Assembly: GCF_000317225.1 (NCBI RefSeq)
Contig: NZ_AJLL01000012.1
Coordinates: 1 to 64,000 of the forward strand
DNA length: 64,000 bases
Direction of reading: 5' to 3'
From: Fischerella thermalis PCC 7521
GTDB taxonomy: Bacteria > Cyanobacteriota > Cyanobacteriia > Cyanobacteriales > Nostocaceae
In this document: piece by piece, positions 36,396-46,455 of the stretch
Layout of the letters: each line of letters begins with the position of its first letter
Numbering within the stretch: the first letter of the stretch is position 1
The notes under the pieces: model-generated
Told to the model about the DNA's origin: nothing
Seen by the model: only the letters and a program-made list of their open reading frames with translations
The model's database searches: none
Position numbers and translations under genes: made by a program

Positions 36396-37783
36396 AGTCT
36401 TTCTGGTAGGCAGTCCTGTCGAATCAAATCCTGATAAGTTTCGCGTTGCAAAATCAAATTTGCTTCGCCATTGGCTACTACAACAGCAGCTGATTTGGGC
36501 AGGCGGTTGTAATTAGATGCCATACTGTAATTGTAAGCACCGGTTGCCATAACTACGAGAATATCTCCAGATTCAGTCTTAGGTAGTTGGGCATCCTTGA
36601 TCAAAATATCCCCTGATTCACAATGTTTACCAGCAATTGTGGCTGTTTGTGTCAAGGAAGCAGACATGCGGTTAGCAACTACAGTACGATACACTGACTG
36701 GTAGGTAATCGGACGGGGATTGTCGGACATACCACCGTCAACTGCTATGTAAGTACGAATACCGGGAATAACTTTAGAAGAACCTATAGTGTAAGCTGTG
36801 ACGCAAGCTGTGGCAATTAGCGATCGCCCTGGTTCGCAAAGTAATTTCGGCAAAGGCAAGTTTTGTGCTGCACAGGCTTGTTGAATTACTTCACAAATTG
36901 GTTTTACCCACTCTTCAATGCTAGGGGGATCATCTGATTCTGTATACTTAACCCCTAAGCCACCACCGACATTTAAATTGGTAAGATTTAAACCGTAGCT
37001 AGCAGCTTTAGTTAACCACTGCACCATCAGCGCCGCCAAGTCTTGATGTGGTTGGCGCTCAAAAATCTGAGAACCGATATGGGCATGTACCCCCACGCAA
37101 TTCAGGGCTTGTTGTTTACTTACAAAAGCGAATACCTCATCCAAATCTCCTGGATCAAAACCAAACTTATTATCTAAATGTCCTGTACGAATGTATTCAT
37201 GAGTATGACAATCGATACCAGGTGTCACCCGCAACATAATACGGACGGGCTGTTGCGCTCCTGCTAACTCCACGCTTTGCTGCAAATCACGCCAATTGTC
37301 CGCCATAATGGTAATGCCAGACTCAATCGCGTAACGCAATTCTTCACGAGATTTATTGTTACCGTGGAAGTAAATTTTATCAGGACTCACACCCGCATTT
37401 AGGGCTGTGTAGAGTTCGCCTCCTGATGCGACATCAATTCCTAAGCCTTCTGAGGCAGCGATCGCACAGACTGCTAAACAACTCCAGGCTTTGGAGGCAT
37501 ATAATACTTGAGATTCACCCTTGTAATAGCGCTGGAAACTTTCCCGGTACTGGCGGCAAGCTGTTCGCAGGGTTTCTTCATCCAAAATGTATAAAGGTGA
37601 ACCAAACTGCTGCACAAGAGTTGTCACATCACAACCCCCTATTTCTAGGTGGTCTTGATTATTCACTTTCGCAGTCAGTGGTAAAATTTCTTGATTGGGT
37701 GAAATATTAATGTTGTTATTACCCGTTTGCGGTAAATACTGTCTACCAGAAAGTTGAACCCCGGCAGGGTGAGTCGATACCAT
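36377..37783 (-). CDS. lysA: Diaminopimelate decarboxylase
   Basis: 468 aa PLP enzyme converting meso-diaminopimelate to L-lysine. PLP lysine K98 lies in VLYASKAW; other family motifs are EGLGIDVASGGELY, HAHIGSQIF, NVGGGLGVKY, CEPGRSLIA, the catalytic CESGD and GAYNYSMASNYN. The 45-50 aa N-terminal extension relative to short forms is common in cyanobacteria. The last residues (KKNEG) and stop are encoded in CTTCATC repeats. First gene of lysA-cdaA-uppS, 179 bp from cdaA. Confidence 0.95.
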   Translation of the reverse strand: MVSTHPAGVQLSGRQYLPQTGNNNINISPNQEILPLTAKVNNQDHLEIGGCDVTTLVQQFGSPLYILDEETLRTACRQYRESFQRYYKGESQVLYASKAWSCLAVCAIAASEGLGIDVASGGELYTALNAGVSPDKIYFHGNNKSREELRYAIESGITIMADNWRDLQQSVELAGAQQPVRIMLRVTPGIDCHTHEYIRTGHLDNKFGFDPGDLDEVFAFVSKQQALNCVGVHAHIGSQIFERQPHQDLAALMVQWLTKAASYGLNLTNLNVGGGLGVKYTESDDPPSIEEWVKPICEVIQQACAAQNLPLPKLLCEPGRSLIATACVTAYTIGSSKVIPGIRTYIAVDGGMSDNPRPITYQSVYRTVVANRMSASLTQTATIAGKHCESGDILIKDAQLPKTESGDILVVMATGAYNYSMASNYNRLPKSAAVVVANGEANLILQRETYQDLIRQDCLPERLKKNEG

Positions 37784-37901
37784 AACTATTAAGAGTTGTC
37801 CTTCGTACTAATTACAAGCGATGAGCGCATATGCCGATTCCCAGTTTACCGAATAACGTGCTTTTTCGCCCCTGTCTTCCGGGATTGATTTAGTAATTGG
37901 G

Positions 37902-37957
37902 AATGGGTAATGGGTAATGGGTAATGGGTAATGGGTAATGGGTAATGGGTAATGGGT
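37902..37957. repeat. Eight perfect AATGGGT tandem repeats
   Basis: Eight uninterrupted copies of the 7-bp unit AATGGGT, followed at about 37978-38046 by CAACAAT/CAATCAC units. They fill the divergent lysA/rimI spacer. The same GGTAATG unit recurs at 58960-58995, 62886-62910 and (inverted) 55852-55880. Confidence 0.95.
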
Positions 37958-38048
37958 AATTGGGAATGGGTATGGTTAACAACCACCAATCACCAACAAT
38001 CAACAATCAACAAACAACAATCAACAACGAACCACTAACTACTAATCA

Positions 38049-38600
38049 ATGATCAATGACCAATTAGAACTGAAATCAATAACAACAGATGATTTAGGTG
38101 CGGTTGTAGAACTAGATCAGGCTTGTTTTAGTGGTCTTTGGACGCTGGATGCCTATAAACGAGAGTTAGATAGTCCTAACAGCGTTTTACTCGGTTTATT
38201 TGCACCTTTATCTAAGGTAAAACTGCTGGCTATGGGTTGTTTTTGGTCAATTTTAGAAGAAGCCCACATTACTATTTTGGCGGTTCATCCCCAATATCAA
38301 CGTCAAGGCTTAGGACAGGCTATTCTTTATTTTTTGCTTAAGACTGCTTATGAACTGGGTTTAGAAAGAGCTACCCTAGAAGTCCGAGTTTCTAACAAAG
38401 CTGCAATTTCTCTGTATCAAAAATTTGGCTTTAAAACAGCAGGACAGCGACGGCGTTACTATAAAAATAACGATGAAGATGCCTTGATTTTGTGGTTAGG
38501 AAATATCCAATATCCAGAATTTCAAGATACTTTGGAAAAGCTACGTATCAAAATGAGCGATCGCCTCAATCTATACAATTGGTCTATAGTTGATTGTTAG
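38049..38600 (+). CDS. rimI: Ribosomal protein S18-alanine N-acetyltransferase
   Basis: 183 aa GNAT acetyltransferase. Acetyl-CoA motif A is ILAVHPQYQRQGLGQAIL (R/Q-x-x-G-x-G), preceded by EEAHITILAV and followed by LEVRVSNKAAISLYQKFGFKTAGQRRRYYKNNDEDALIL, the RimI-type C-terminus. Predicted to acetylate the N-terminus of S18, although cyanobacterial RimI may have broader targets. ATG start; the first codons (MINDQ) lie within AATGATCAATGACC repeat-like DNA, so an exact start is uncertain. clpC follows 504 bp downstream. Confidence 0.88.
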   Translation: MINDQLELKSITTDDLGAVVELDQACFSGLWTLDAYKRELDSPNSVLLGLFAPLSKVKLLAMGCFWSILEEAHITILAVHPQYQRQGLGQAILYFLLKTAYELGLERATLEVRVSNKAAISLYQKFGFKTAGQRRRYYKNNDEDALILWLGNIQYPEFQDTLEKLRIKMSDRLNLYNWSIVDC

Positions 38601-39104
38601 TGGTTGTTTGTTAGTGGTTGGTGGTTGGTTGTTGGTCATTTGTCACTATTTATTCTCCTCACACTCCCCATACTCCTCACACTCCTCATACTCTCCCTTA
38701 TCCTCCTTGTCCTCCTTGTCCCCCTGCCAATCCCTGATCCCCTATCCCTAAAAATTTATTTTTTATAAAAAATTTTAACTGTATATGGTTTTTATTACCT
38801 ATAAAAAATTTTCATAATGTCCAATAGCAAATTGACAATTATACAAAAATATGATATATATCATTCTTTGGGATTGGCATTAAAAACATTGCAAACCCAA
38901 CTCTTTCTTGGTTGTCAATCTCTTCAAAGACAGTAAATTCAAACTCCTCAATACACACTCAATAAAAAGTAATAAAAAGTTAACAATTCCCACCAAAGCT
39001 GGGTGATCCCGAATTGGATGTCTATTTCTTTATACAGACATTCTATCGGTTTGGCTGTGCTAAAATCAGCGTACCGGCACGACGCAGGTGATGGGAAAAA
39101 TGCC
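38601..39104. other. clpC upstream region
   Basis: About 500 bp. 38601-38640 is GTTAGTGGTTG repeat DNA, 38650-38735 is ACTCCTCAC/CCTCCTTGTCC repeat DNA, and 38760-38815 is AT-rich with a direct duplication TATAAAAAATTTT. An in-frame extension of clpC begins at 39003, but the family start lies at 39105. The clpC promoter should be in 38740-39090; I cannot place it. Confidence 0.5.
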
Positions 39105-41573
39105 ATGTTTGAACGCTTCACAGAAAAAGCCATTAAGGTAATCATGTTGGCCCAGGAAGAGGCACGCCGCCTGGGACACAATTTCGTTGGTACCGAGCAG
39201 ATCCTCCTGGGTCTGATTGGAGAAGGTACCGGAGTGGCGGCTAAGGTGCTGAAATCCATGGGCGTCAATCTCAAAGACGCTCGGATTGAAGTAGAAAAAA
39301 TCATAGGCCGGGGTTCAGGCTTTGTAGCAGTGGAAATTCCGTTTACGCCACGGGCAAAGCGAGTTCTGGAACTATCCTTGGAAGAAGCGCGCCAATTAGG
39401 GCATAACTACATTGGCACCGAGCATCTGCTGTTGGGCCTGATCCGAGAAGGGGAAGGTGTAGCAGCCAGAGTGCTAGAGAATGTGGGTGTGGATCTTTCT
39501 AAGGTAAGAACTCAAGTAATCCGGATGCTGGGAGAAACTGCTGAGGTTACACAAGGAGGTCCATCACGCGGCAACAAAACCCCGACCTTGGATGAGTTTG
39601 GCTCGAATTTGACCCAAATGGCATTGGACGGCAAGCTGGATCCAGTGGTGGGACGTGCCAAGGAAATTGAGCGGGTGATTCAAATCCTGGGTCGCCGCAC
39701 CAAAAATAATCCAGTCTTGATTGGGGAACCAGGGGTTGGTAAAACCGCGATCGCCGAAGGTTTGGCGCAGCGCATTGCCAATAAAGATGTCCCCGACATT
39801 CTGGAAGACAAGCGCGTAGTCACCTTGGATATCGGTTTACTCGTAGCAGGTACAAAGTACCGGGGTGAATTTGAAGAGCGCCTGAAGAAGATCATGGATG
39901 AGATTCGCCAGGCTGGAAATGTCATTTTAGTCATCGACGAAGTACACACCCTAATTGGTGCAGGTGCGGCAGAAGGTGCAATTGATGCGGCAAATATCCT
40001 CAAGCCAGCTTTAGCAAGAGGTGAATTGCAATGTATTGGTGCTACCACCTTAGATGAATACCGCAAGCACATAGAGCGAGATGCAGCCTTAGAACGCCGT
40101 TTCCAACCAGTAATGGTCGGTGAGCCCTCAGTTGATGAGACAATTGAAATTTTACGTGGTCTGCGTGACCGCTACGAACAACACCACAAGCTGAAGATTT
40201 CTGACGAAGCTTTGATTGCGGCGGCAAAATTGTCTGACCGTTACATTAGCGATCGCTACTTGCCAGATAAAGCCATCGACTTAATCGATGAAGCTGGTTC
40301 CCGAGTCCGTCTGATTAACTCCCAACTGCCACCCGCAGCCAAAGAGTTAGACAGAGAACTGCGACAGATCTTAAAAGAAAAAGATGATGCAGTTCGCGCT
40401 CAAGACTTTGATCGAGCCGGAGAACTGCGTGATCGCGAAATGGAAATCAAAGCCGAAATTCGCGCGATCGCTCAAAGCAAAACTGGTACTGGCCGCGCAG
40501 AGGGTGAAGAACCAGTAGTTACAGAAGAAGACATTGCCCACATTGTCGCTTCCTGGACAGGTGTACCAGTCAACAAACTCACCGAGTCTGAGTCCGAAAA
40601 GCTGCTGCACATGGAAGACACCTTGCATCAGCGCCTAATCGGTCAAGAAGATGCTGTGAAGGCTGTTTCGCGGGCAATTCGTCGCGCTCGTGTCGGCTTA
40701 AAGAACCCCAACCGACCCATTGCTAGCTTTGTCTTCTCTGGACCTACCGGTGTCGGTAAGACCGAGTTGGCAAAAGCATTGGCATCTTACTTCTTCGGTT
40801 CGGAAGAAGCGATGATCCGCCTGGATATGTCCGAATACATGGAACGTCATACTGTCTCCAAGTTAATCGGTTCACCTCCAGGCTATGTTGGTTACAACGA
40901 AGGTGGTCAGCTCACCGAAGCAGTACGCCGTCGTCCTTACACCGTGGTGCTATTTGACGAAATTGAAAAAGCGCACCCCGATGTCTTCAACATGCTGCTG
41001 CAAATTTTGGAAGACGGTCGTTTAACTGATGCCAAAGGTCGCACCGTAGACTTCAAGAACACCTTGCTGATTTTGACTTCTAACATCGGTTCCAAGGTAA
41101 TTGAAAAAGGTGGCGGCGGTATCGGCTTCGAGTTTGCCGAAGACCAAAGCGAATCTCAGTACAACCGCATTAAGTTCTTGGTCAACGAAGAACTCAAGAA
41201 CTACTTCCGTCCAGAATTCCTCAACCGTCTGGATGAAATTATCGTCTTCCGTCAACTGAACAAGGAAGAGGTAATGCAAATTGCCGACATTATGCTTCGA
41301 GAAGTATTTGGTCGCCTTACCGAGAAAGGAATCAATCTCGAAGTGAGCGATCGCTTCAAAGAGCGCCTGTTACAAGAGGGTTACAACCCAAGTTATGGTG
41401 CAAGACCTCTACGTCGAGCTATTATGCGCTTACTAGAAGACAGCCTCGCAGAAGAGATCCTGTCTGGTCGCATCAAAGAAGGCGATACTGCCATTGTTGA
41501 TGTCGATGAGAGCGGTAATATTGCGGTCAGAGGCGAACAGCGCCGCGAATTGATGACGCCTGGAGTTGAGTGA
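39105..41573 (+). CDS. clpC: Clp protease ATP-binding subunit ClpC (HSP100)
   Basis: 822 aa AAA+ unfoldase feeding ClpP proteases. I start it at the ATG of [20 protein letters not shown], the universal ClpC N-terminus; an in-frame ATG at 39003 would add 34 atypical residues. Order: two Clp_N repeats (1-145), AAA1 with Walker A GEPGVGKT and Walker [10 protein letters not shown], the UVR motif ([21 protein letters not shown]) that marks ClpC, AAA2 with GPTGVGKT and [11 protein letters not shown], and the C-terminal D2-small domain. Followed by a strong terminator. Monocistronic. Confidence 0.97.
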   Translation: MFERFTEKAIKVIMLAQEEARRLGHNFVGTEQILLGLIGEGTGVAAKVLKSMGVNLKDARIEVEKIIGRGSGFVAVEIPFTPRAKRVLELSLEEARQLGHNYIGTEHLLLGLIREGEGVAARVLENVGVDLSKVRTQVIRMLGETAEVTQGGPSRGNKTPTLDEFGSNLTQMALDGKLDPVVGRAKEIERVIQILGRRTKNNPVLIGEPGVGKTAIAEGLAQRIANKDVPDILEDKRVVTLDIGLLVAGTKYRGEFEERLKKIMDEIRQAGNVILVIDEVHTLIGAGAAEGAIDAANILKPALARGELQCIGATTLDEYRKHIERDAALERRFQPVMVGEPSVDETIEILRGLRDRYEQHHKLKISDEALIAAAKLSDRYISDRYLPDKAIDLIDEAGSRVRLINSQLPPAAKELDRELRQILKEKDDAVRAQDFDRAGELRDREMEIKAEIRAIAQSKTGTGRAEGEEPVVTEEDIAHIVASWTGVPVNKLTESESEKLLHMEDTLHQRLIGQEDAVKAVSRAIRRARVGLKNPNRPIASFVFSGPTGVGKTELAKALASYFFGSEEAMIRLDMSEYMERHTVSKLIGSPPGYVGYNEGGQLTEAVRRRPYTVVLFDEIEKAHPDVFNMLLQILEDGRLTDAKGRTVDFKNTLLILTSNIGSKVIEKGGGGIGFEFAEDQSESQYNRIKFLVNEELKNYFRPEFLNRLDEIIVFRQLNKEEVMQIADIMLREVFGRLTEKGINLEVSDRFKERLLQEGYNPSYGARPLRRAIMRLLEDSLAEEILSGRIKEGDTAIVDVDESGNIAVRGEQRRELMTPGVE

Positions 41574-41603
41574 GATTTTGGGTTGAATCTAAAATTTAAA
41601 TTG

Positions 41604-41639
41604 AAAACGGTAGAGGATGAAAATCTTCTACCGTTTTTG
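41604..41639 (+). terminator. Intrinsic terminator of clpC
   Basis: 11-bp perfect stem AAAACGGTAGA / TCTACCGTTTT with a 12-nt loop and T-rich tail TTTTTG, 31 bp after the stop codon. Confidence 0.9.
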
Positions 41640-41947
41640 CTGTCGGTATTTTGGATTAGCTAATAGCAGGAATACTAATTCTTTTGCTTCCTAGGCAGAT
41701 TTTGAATTTGCGTCTTTTAAGATTTATATTATCTCAGTGCTATTTTACCCTTTCTATAAAATATTCAGTCATCCGGAACTGAGAAATAAGTGAACCACTA
41801 AGACACAAAGACACGAAGGTGAAAAGCTTAGTAATTGTGCAAAATTTGTTGGGATTTTTGCCCACGTTGAAAGAGTTAGAGTTAATGTAAAAATAATTAA
41901 TAGTCTTGAAACGCAGAGGGTGAGTTTTCCTCGGCGTTCCTTTGCAT
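41640..41947. repeat. Spacer with dispersed repeat (copy 2)
   Basis: The block 41792-41856 (CACTAAGACACAAAGACACG.. to TTGGGATT) is a second copy of the dispersed repeat seen at 21124-21186. The remainder is AT-rich. The 74-codon minus-strand frame across it has no support as a gene. Confidence 0.7.
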
Positions 41948-44900
41948 TTACAACTCCTGCACAAATTCTGTTAAGAACCTAAACGCCTTCACCACGTAAC
42001 TAGCACACTCTCTGGGAGAAGTATTGTAAAATGATCGCCACGCACTACCTTTGTCTTCATCATAGCGATCGCCTCTTTCTGGGTGTTCATCTAACCATGC
42101 TAATCTCACAGCGTGACCGATTAATACATCTAAGACAATATATTCTTCGATTTGCAAATCGGGGTTTTTGGATGCGATCGCTGCTAATTCCATTAATGTT
42201 TCGATATTAACTTGGCGATATTCAGGAGCCTCTATTTTATTTAACAGATGCTCTACTTGCAGAGCAAAGTTCTTTTCCCCGGCTGTCATCTCCGAGATGA
42301 TTTCTTCACTTTCTAAGCGGTTGCGACGCTCTAGTTTATCGCCAATCACCAAACCTTTGCAATGGTGCATTAACAACCAAACTTGTTTGTAAAAGTCTTG
42401 AGGTACACGTCCGGTTGCGCCTTCGGCTTGGCGGAACCGTCGCCAACCACCTGGTTGTACTTCGATATCGTCAACAATTCCTGGTTGTACTACCCAGTCA
42501 ATATCACTTTCTTTCTGTTTGACGTGTAAAGACTCTTGCTGGCGTAATAGTTTACTCATACCAGCGTATTCAGCTAATACCTGGCGTAGCCGGGTTTTGA
42601 CTTCAAAGGGTGAAAGTTGCATCAGGGTTTCGTATGCTTCATCTTGAGTCACTTTCAACTCCTGCGCCAGTTCACTGGTAAGCAACAAAATCAGATAACC
42701 GACTCTGAGGGTGAGTAGTCCTTTAAACAACTCTGGTTCTGATTTGATTAAGGTACTCAAATAAATAAGGATTTCTTGAGTTAAAACGCGATCGCGTATA
42801 TCTTCGCGACAAAAATGGTTGATTTTCTCGACTATTTCGTTGTGGGAGAGGGGTCCAGTGATCAACGACGCTTCACTGTAAGCTTTACCCACTGCAATTT
42901 GTTTACCCCGGACGATGATACTTGTAACTACGTCTGATAAAGCAATATACGCCATTTGCCGCAGCCCTGCTGCACGTCGTACAACGGCCCAAATTCCTAA
43001 TTCTGCGGCTTTAGTGTAAACTTCATCAAGTAAATCCCCTACTGTGACGGGATTTCCTGGGCCACCAAAACCTGTATCAAATTCTAGCCCTTGCAAACGC
43101 GTCAGTGTCTGCAATAACTCTATTTGTTCATAAATATTTTCTGAGGAACGCAAGTAACTTAGCAGTAATCCAAAGTTGGTTTCACATTCTACTTGAAATT
43201 CTTGAGTATGTCCCAAAGGCCAATTTTTATCGGGATGTAGTGCTAAATAGACGCAGCGAGGTTTAGCATCTTTGACAGAAGACAGGGTAAATTTAAACTC
43301 TGGGAGAAAATCAATTCGTTCGATCGCTGCTGTTAACATCAGCTGATTCAATCGTCCTAGTTTTACCCGTACGCCGTTACAAATACCATCTTTGAGTTCT
43401 TGCATTAAGTTAAGTAATGCTTCGGAACCTGTTTCTAGCATGGTGCGCGTCAACATTAAAGTTAAAATCGGACGCCCTAAATCACTCCAATACTTTTGAA
43501 TATAACCAAGTTCACTGCGTAAGTGCGCTACCAAAAAATGGTAATCCAGTGTTATGTAAAACTGTTGAAAGTCCAGAAATGAGGGTAAAAATACAACTGT
43601 TTCGTTACCAATACGAAATATTCTAGAAGTAGTTAAACTGCGAGGACGACGGGGTGGACGTCCTGTTAAACCAAGTTTGTCGCTACGTCCGATTTGGGCA
43701 TAAATATTGATAAAATCATCAGCTTGGCGGACTTGAATTGGTTCTACTTGCTTAGGTGTTTGGGTTTCAATCCCGTGAACTTCTAATTCTGCTTGTAAAT
43801 CTTCATCTTCTGCTAATAAAGCGATTTGCACCAGAGGTTCTCGGTGTTTATCCATGCGTAAGTGTCGTCCCAAGGGATCTATATCACCCACAGCAATTAA
43901 TCCTTCACTGAGCATTTGAGCCAGATAATATAGACTCTGTGCCCATACTAAAGGGACATTTTCATTAGGTAAACGAGGCTGAGTTGATGGTGCTTTTTTT
44001 TCTGCTTCTACAAATTCTGCTGGTACATAATAAAGTTCTGGTAATAAACCTAAACCATCCCTTTCTACAAGTAGAAACTCTAAACGTTCTTGGTAATATT
44101 TAGCTTGTTCTTGATTGCCGCAAAATAGCCCATCGAGAAATAAGTAAGTGAAAAATAGTGGCCATTCACATTCAATATTTTCAAATTGTTTGAGTTCCCA
44201 CGGTTCATAGTGCAAACGCTTAGTGTCTTCCAAAACTGTTTGGTGTCCGTCGCGTAAAAACCGTTTGCAGCCGTATTTACCTTCTAGTTTTGTCATAATC
44301 TCCTTGCGAGTGCGATCGCGTAGATGTGCATCTTCAACTGCAAACGCTGGGAAACTAATCACACTCAAAAGTGCCGCATCTATTTCTTTAGAAGCTGATT
44401 CTCTTGGTAATAAAGATTCCAAAGTAATTCTGGCACGGGCAATTTCATCTGGCAATACATGAATTACTGATGCTTGACTACCACGTACACCAAATAAATC
44501 TAGTCCATCGATTGCTTCTAAAGCAGCTTTTGCCATGCCAATGGAACTAGCATTTAACTCTGCATTGCCATGATTAATTTTATTACCTCTTTCCCAAATT
44601 CCATAATCTGGTGTGCGATAAGCCCTGCCAATGTAGTAAACCAAATTTTGCACAAAGTTGACTTCATCCAGAGTAAAAATTATTTGCAATCCTGAAGAAG
44701 TCATTTGTGCTAGCATCAGCACAAATATTGATGTCGCATCTAGTTGCAAGTGTCCCCATTCTTCATCACCAACAACAATATCTCCCGTAGCCGTGTTGTA
44801 TTTGGCATGTAAAGCATCTAAGGGTGACTGAGTATGTTTAAATTTTTCGACTTTGTGCGCTTGGCGCATCATCGCAAACAACAAACCCCGCATCAACTTG

Positions 44901-45220
44901 ACAACACTATGTTCCAATTCATAGGTGCGTCCTTTGTCTTCATCAACCTTGCGGTATGCTAACGCTAACCCCCAAACTGCCAAAATACTGTAAACATTAT
45001 CACGTACCCAAGCATCAGTGTAATCACCGTGAGCTGTGATTGCTATACTTGCAGGCAGTAGACCAGTAATTGGATTTTGCCGTGCTAGGATGATTGTCTT
45101 GATTTGCTGATAATAATACTCTAGACGATCTTGCACTTGAAAAGCTTTTTTCATGATTGGACTAGAGAGTAGATTCCGGAAAGTAACCCTGTGACTTTGT
45201 ATTTTAAGTATGTCAACCAA
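41948..45220 (-). CDS. GH15-like / phosphorylase kinase alpha-beta-like protein
   Basis: 1090 aa, or 1068 aa from the internal ATG at 45154 (MKKAFQVQDRLEYYY), which better matches the family start. The N-terminal about 430 residues resemble the glucoamylase-like (alpha/alpha)6 domain of phosphorylase kinase regulatory subunits and GH15: NPITGLLPAS, DYTDAWVRDNVYSILAVWGLALAY, GDEEWGHLQLDATSIFVLMLAQM, DYGIWERGNKINHGNAELNASSIGMAKAALEA, and later PLVWAQSLYYLAQML. The rest (about 500-1090) resembles the C-terminal part of the same eukaryotic subunits. NCBI-style annotation is GH15 family; enzymatic activity is unproven. Single gene. Confidence 0.85.
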   Translation of the reverse strand: MVDILKIQSHRVTFRNLLSSPIMKKAFQVQDRLEYYYQQIKTIILARQNPITGLLPASIAITAHGDYTDAWVRDNVYSILAVWGLALAYRKVDEDKGRTYELEHSVVKLMRGLLFAMMRQAHKVEKFKHTQSPLDALHAKYNTATGDIVVGDEEWGHLQLDATSIFVLMLAQMTSSGLQIIFTLDEVNFVQNLVYYIGRAYRTPDYGIWERGNKINHGNAELNASSIGMAKAALEAIDGLDLFGVRGSQASVIHVLPDEIARARITLESLLPRESASKEIDAALLSVISFPAFAVEDAHLRDRTRKEIMTKLEGKYGCKRFLRDGHQTVLEDTKRLHYEPWELKQFENIECEWPLFFTYLFLDGLFCGNQEQAKYYQERLEFLLVERDGLGLLPELYYVPAEFVEAEKKAPSTQPRLPNENVPLVWAQSLYYLAQMLSEGLIAVGDIDPLGRHLRMDKHREPLVQIALLAEDEDLQAELEVHGIETQTPKQVEPIQVRQADDFINIYAQIGRSDKLGLTGRPPRRPRSLTTSRIFRIGNETVVFLPSFLDFQQFYITLDYHFLVAHLRSELGYIQKYWSDLGRPILTLMLTRTMLETGSEALLNLMQELKDGICNGVRVKLGRLNQLMLTAAIERIDFLPEFKFTLSSVKDAKPRCVYLALHPDKNWPLGHTQEFQVECETNFGLLLSYLRSSENIYEQIELLQTLTRLQGLEFDTGFGGPGNPVTVGDLLDEVYTKAAELGIWAVVRRAAGLRQMAYIALSDVVTSIIVRGKQIAVGKAYSEASLITGPLSHNEIVEKINHFCREDIRDRVLTQEILIYLSTLIKSEPELFKGLLTLRVGYLILLLTSELAQELKVTQDEAYETLMQLSPFEVKTRLRQVLAEYAGMSKLLRQQESLHVKQKESDIDWVVQPGIVDDIEVQPGGWRRFRQAEGATGRVPQDFYKQVWLLMHHCKGLVIGDKLERRNRLESEEIISEMTAGEKNFALQVEHLLNKIEAPEYRQVNIETLMELAAIASKNPDLQIEEYIVLDVLIGHAVRLAWLDEHPERGDRYDEDKGSAWRSFYNTSPRECASYVVKAFRFLTEFVQEL

Positions 45221-45571
45221 GTTAGAAATGTTTCTGTAATGGGCAATAGGATTACAGTCTCAGTTCAGGGGTTGATTTATTATCTCTTGTGAAGAGCTAA
45301 TTCAACATAGGCATGAGAGGCTATGTCCTAAATATTGGGGAAAATAGACAAACGAAGAATAAAAAATCAACATTGGATTTTGTCTATTTTGTTAATAATT
45401 ATCTGTAATTATCATACTAATTTTGATAAAAAAATAACTAATTTTACTGTCTAATGTTCTAATTTTAATTAGTAGTTATTGTAGCACAAAATAGTTTTGA
45501 TAGGAAATATTAGAAAAATCAAAAAATGATAAACAGATAAATTTATTATAAGTTTTTAGCAATGAGGAATT
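45221..45571. other. AT-rich spacer, no gene seen
   Basis: 350 bp, very AT-rich, between the divergent GH15-like gene and a small ORF. No repeats or hairpins of note recognised; it presumably holds the promoters. Confidence 0.4.
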
Positions 45572-45721
45572 ATGTGTGTACGTTACAACGAAAATCAATC
45601 ACCATTAGTAAAAATTGTTTACTCTCAAGTTAAAATTAATGGCAAGGTAGAACTAGTACCCTTAGAGTTATATGCTGATGGTAAACTTAAGCGCCAAGAA
45701 ATAAACTTATTGGCGAGTTAG
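45572..45721 (+). CDS. Small hypothetical protein, 49 aa
   Basis: ATG with an upstream GAGGAAT box (ATGAGGAATTATG). Encodes MCVRYNENQSPLVKIVYSQV followed by KINGKVELVPLELYADGKLKRQ and ending INLLAS. The composition is that of a compact beta protein (alternating hydrophobic residues, NGK and DGK turns), codons are typical of neighbours, and the frame is clean in an otherwise AT-rich stretch full of stops. Function unknown; no neighbour in an operon. Confidence 0.55.
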   Translation: MCVRYNENQSPLVKIVYSQVKINGKVELVPLELYADGKLKRQEINLLAS

Positions 45722-46389
45722 GGTGTTAATTACAACCAAAGGACACCTTTTTTGCCAGCAACAATTAATGTTAAGAGTTTTCTGTGTTTTTTTAGTATTG
45801 GGCTACATCAATCTTGTGATTATCTTTTTAAATTGGCTAAATAATCCGGTGTTGCCCAATATAGGGACGAAGTCGTGTAGACGTGCTCATAGACTTCAGG
45901 TAGGGTACAGCAAGGCGAACTAGTGCGTCCTTGGGGGTTTGTGAGAACGCAGTGGTTCCAAAATTTAAAATTCTGTTAGTGGATGACTACTAGATCGCAG
46001 ACTGACAATAGTAACAATTATCATTAGCCAAACAAGCAGTAGCAGTATGATTGCTTAATTTCTGTCTGTAATGCCTACAAAATATCTTGAAATAATGACT
46101 AATTGTCAAGTAGTAATTATTTTAACTTTATGAAGTTTAAAAATTAATCCTCAAAGAAGCTTGACACAATTGCTAGCAGTAGTAGAATCTACTCAAAGTA
46201 ATCAAAAAAATCAGGGTAGCTAAGTGGATAGCTTGTGTGCAACATCACGGAATATCCGCTTTCACACTTGGCATCCGCCGGATCATCTAAATGATTCCAA
46301 GTTATTACAATGACTTAGCGATGCCTTGATTGGTTATCAATGTTGAGTTCCTAAGATTTTATGGACCAAAGTCCACAAGACGGTAGTAC
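45722..46389. other. Spacer between small ORF and mgtE leader
   Basis: About 670 bp. At 45875-45917 lies a diverged copy of the GTAGACG..GTAGGGTA..AAGGCG dispersed element. At about 46287-46323 arms ACTTGG/CCAAGT and ATCAT/ATGAT form a stem-loop that may belong to the mgtE leader. A 66-codon frame at 45723-45923 runs into the repeat and is not called. Confidence 0.45.
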
Positions 46390-46455
46390 TATCCTCCTCT
46401 AAGCTGGCGAGCTTGTCTCCCAGCGCGGGGGAGACTATTGGGAGGTTATGAATAA
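46390..46455 (+). promoter_or_regulatory. Structured 5' leader of mgtE
   Basis: Immediately before mgtE: hairpin AAGCT/AGCTT (46401-46414), hairpin GTCTCCC/GGGAGAC (46415-46435), then the Shine-Dalgarno GGGAGG (46440-46445). Both CCTCC (46393-46397) and CTCCC (46417-46421) are complementary to the Shine-Dalgarno, so alternative pairings could hide or expose it. An 18-codon frame starting at ATG 46448 overlaps the mgtE start. This resembles a translational switch, possibly Mg2+-responsive, but it does not match the M-box consensus that I know. Confidence 0.45.

Noticed and set aside
38650-38720. ACTCCTCACAC motif resembling the conserved core of the cyanobacterial sRNA Yfr1
   Set aside because: The motif occurs only as part of ACTCC-type tandem repeats, without the flanking hairpins of Yfr1.
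39003-39104. 34-residue N-terminal extension of ClpC
   Set aside because: ClpC proteins begin with MFERFTEKA; the extension lacks conservation in what I know of the family, and codon use is irregular.
45723-45923. 66-codon ORF directly after the 49-aa gene
   Set aside because: GTG start overlapping no coupling signal, and the C-terminus is translated from a dispersed repeat element.
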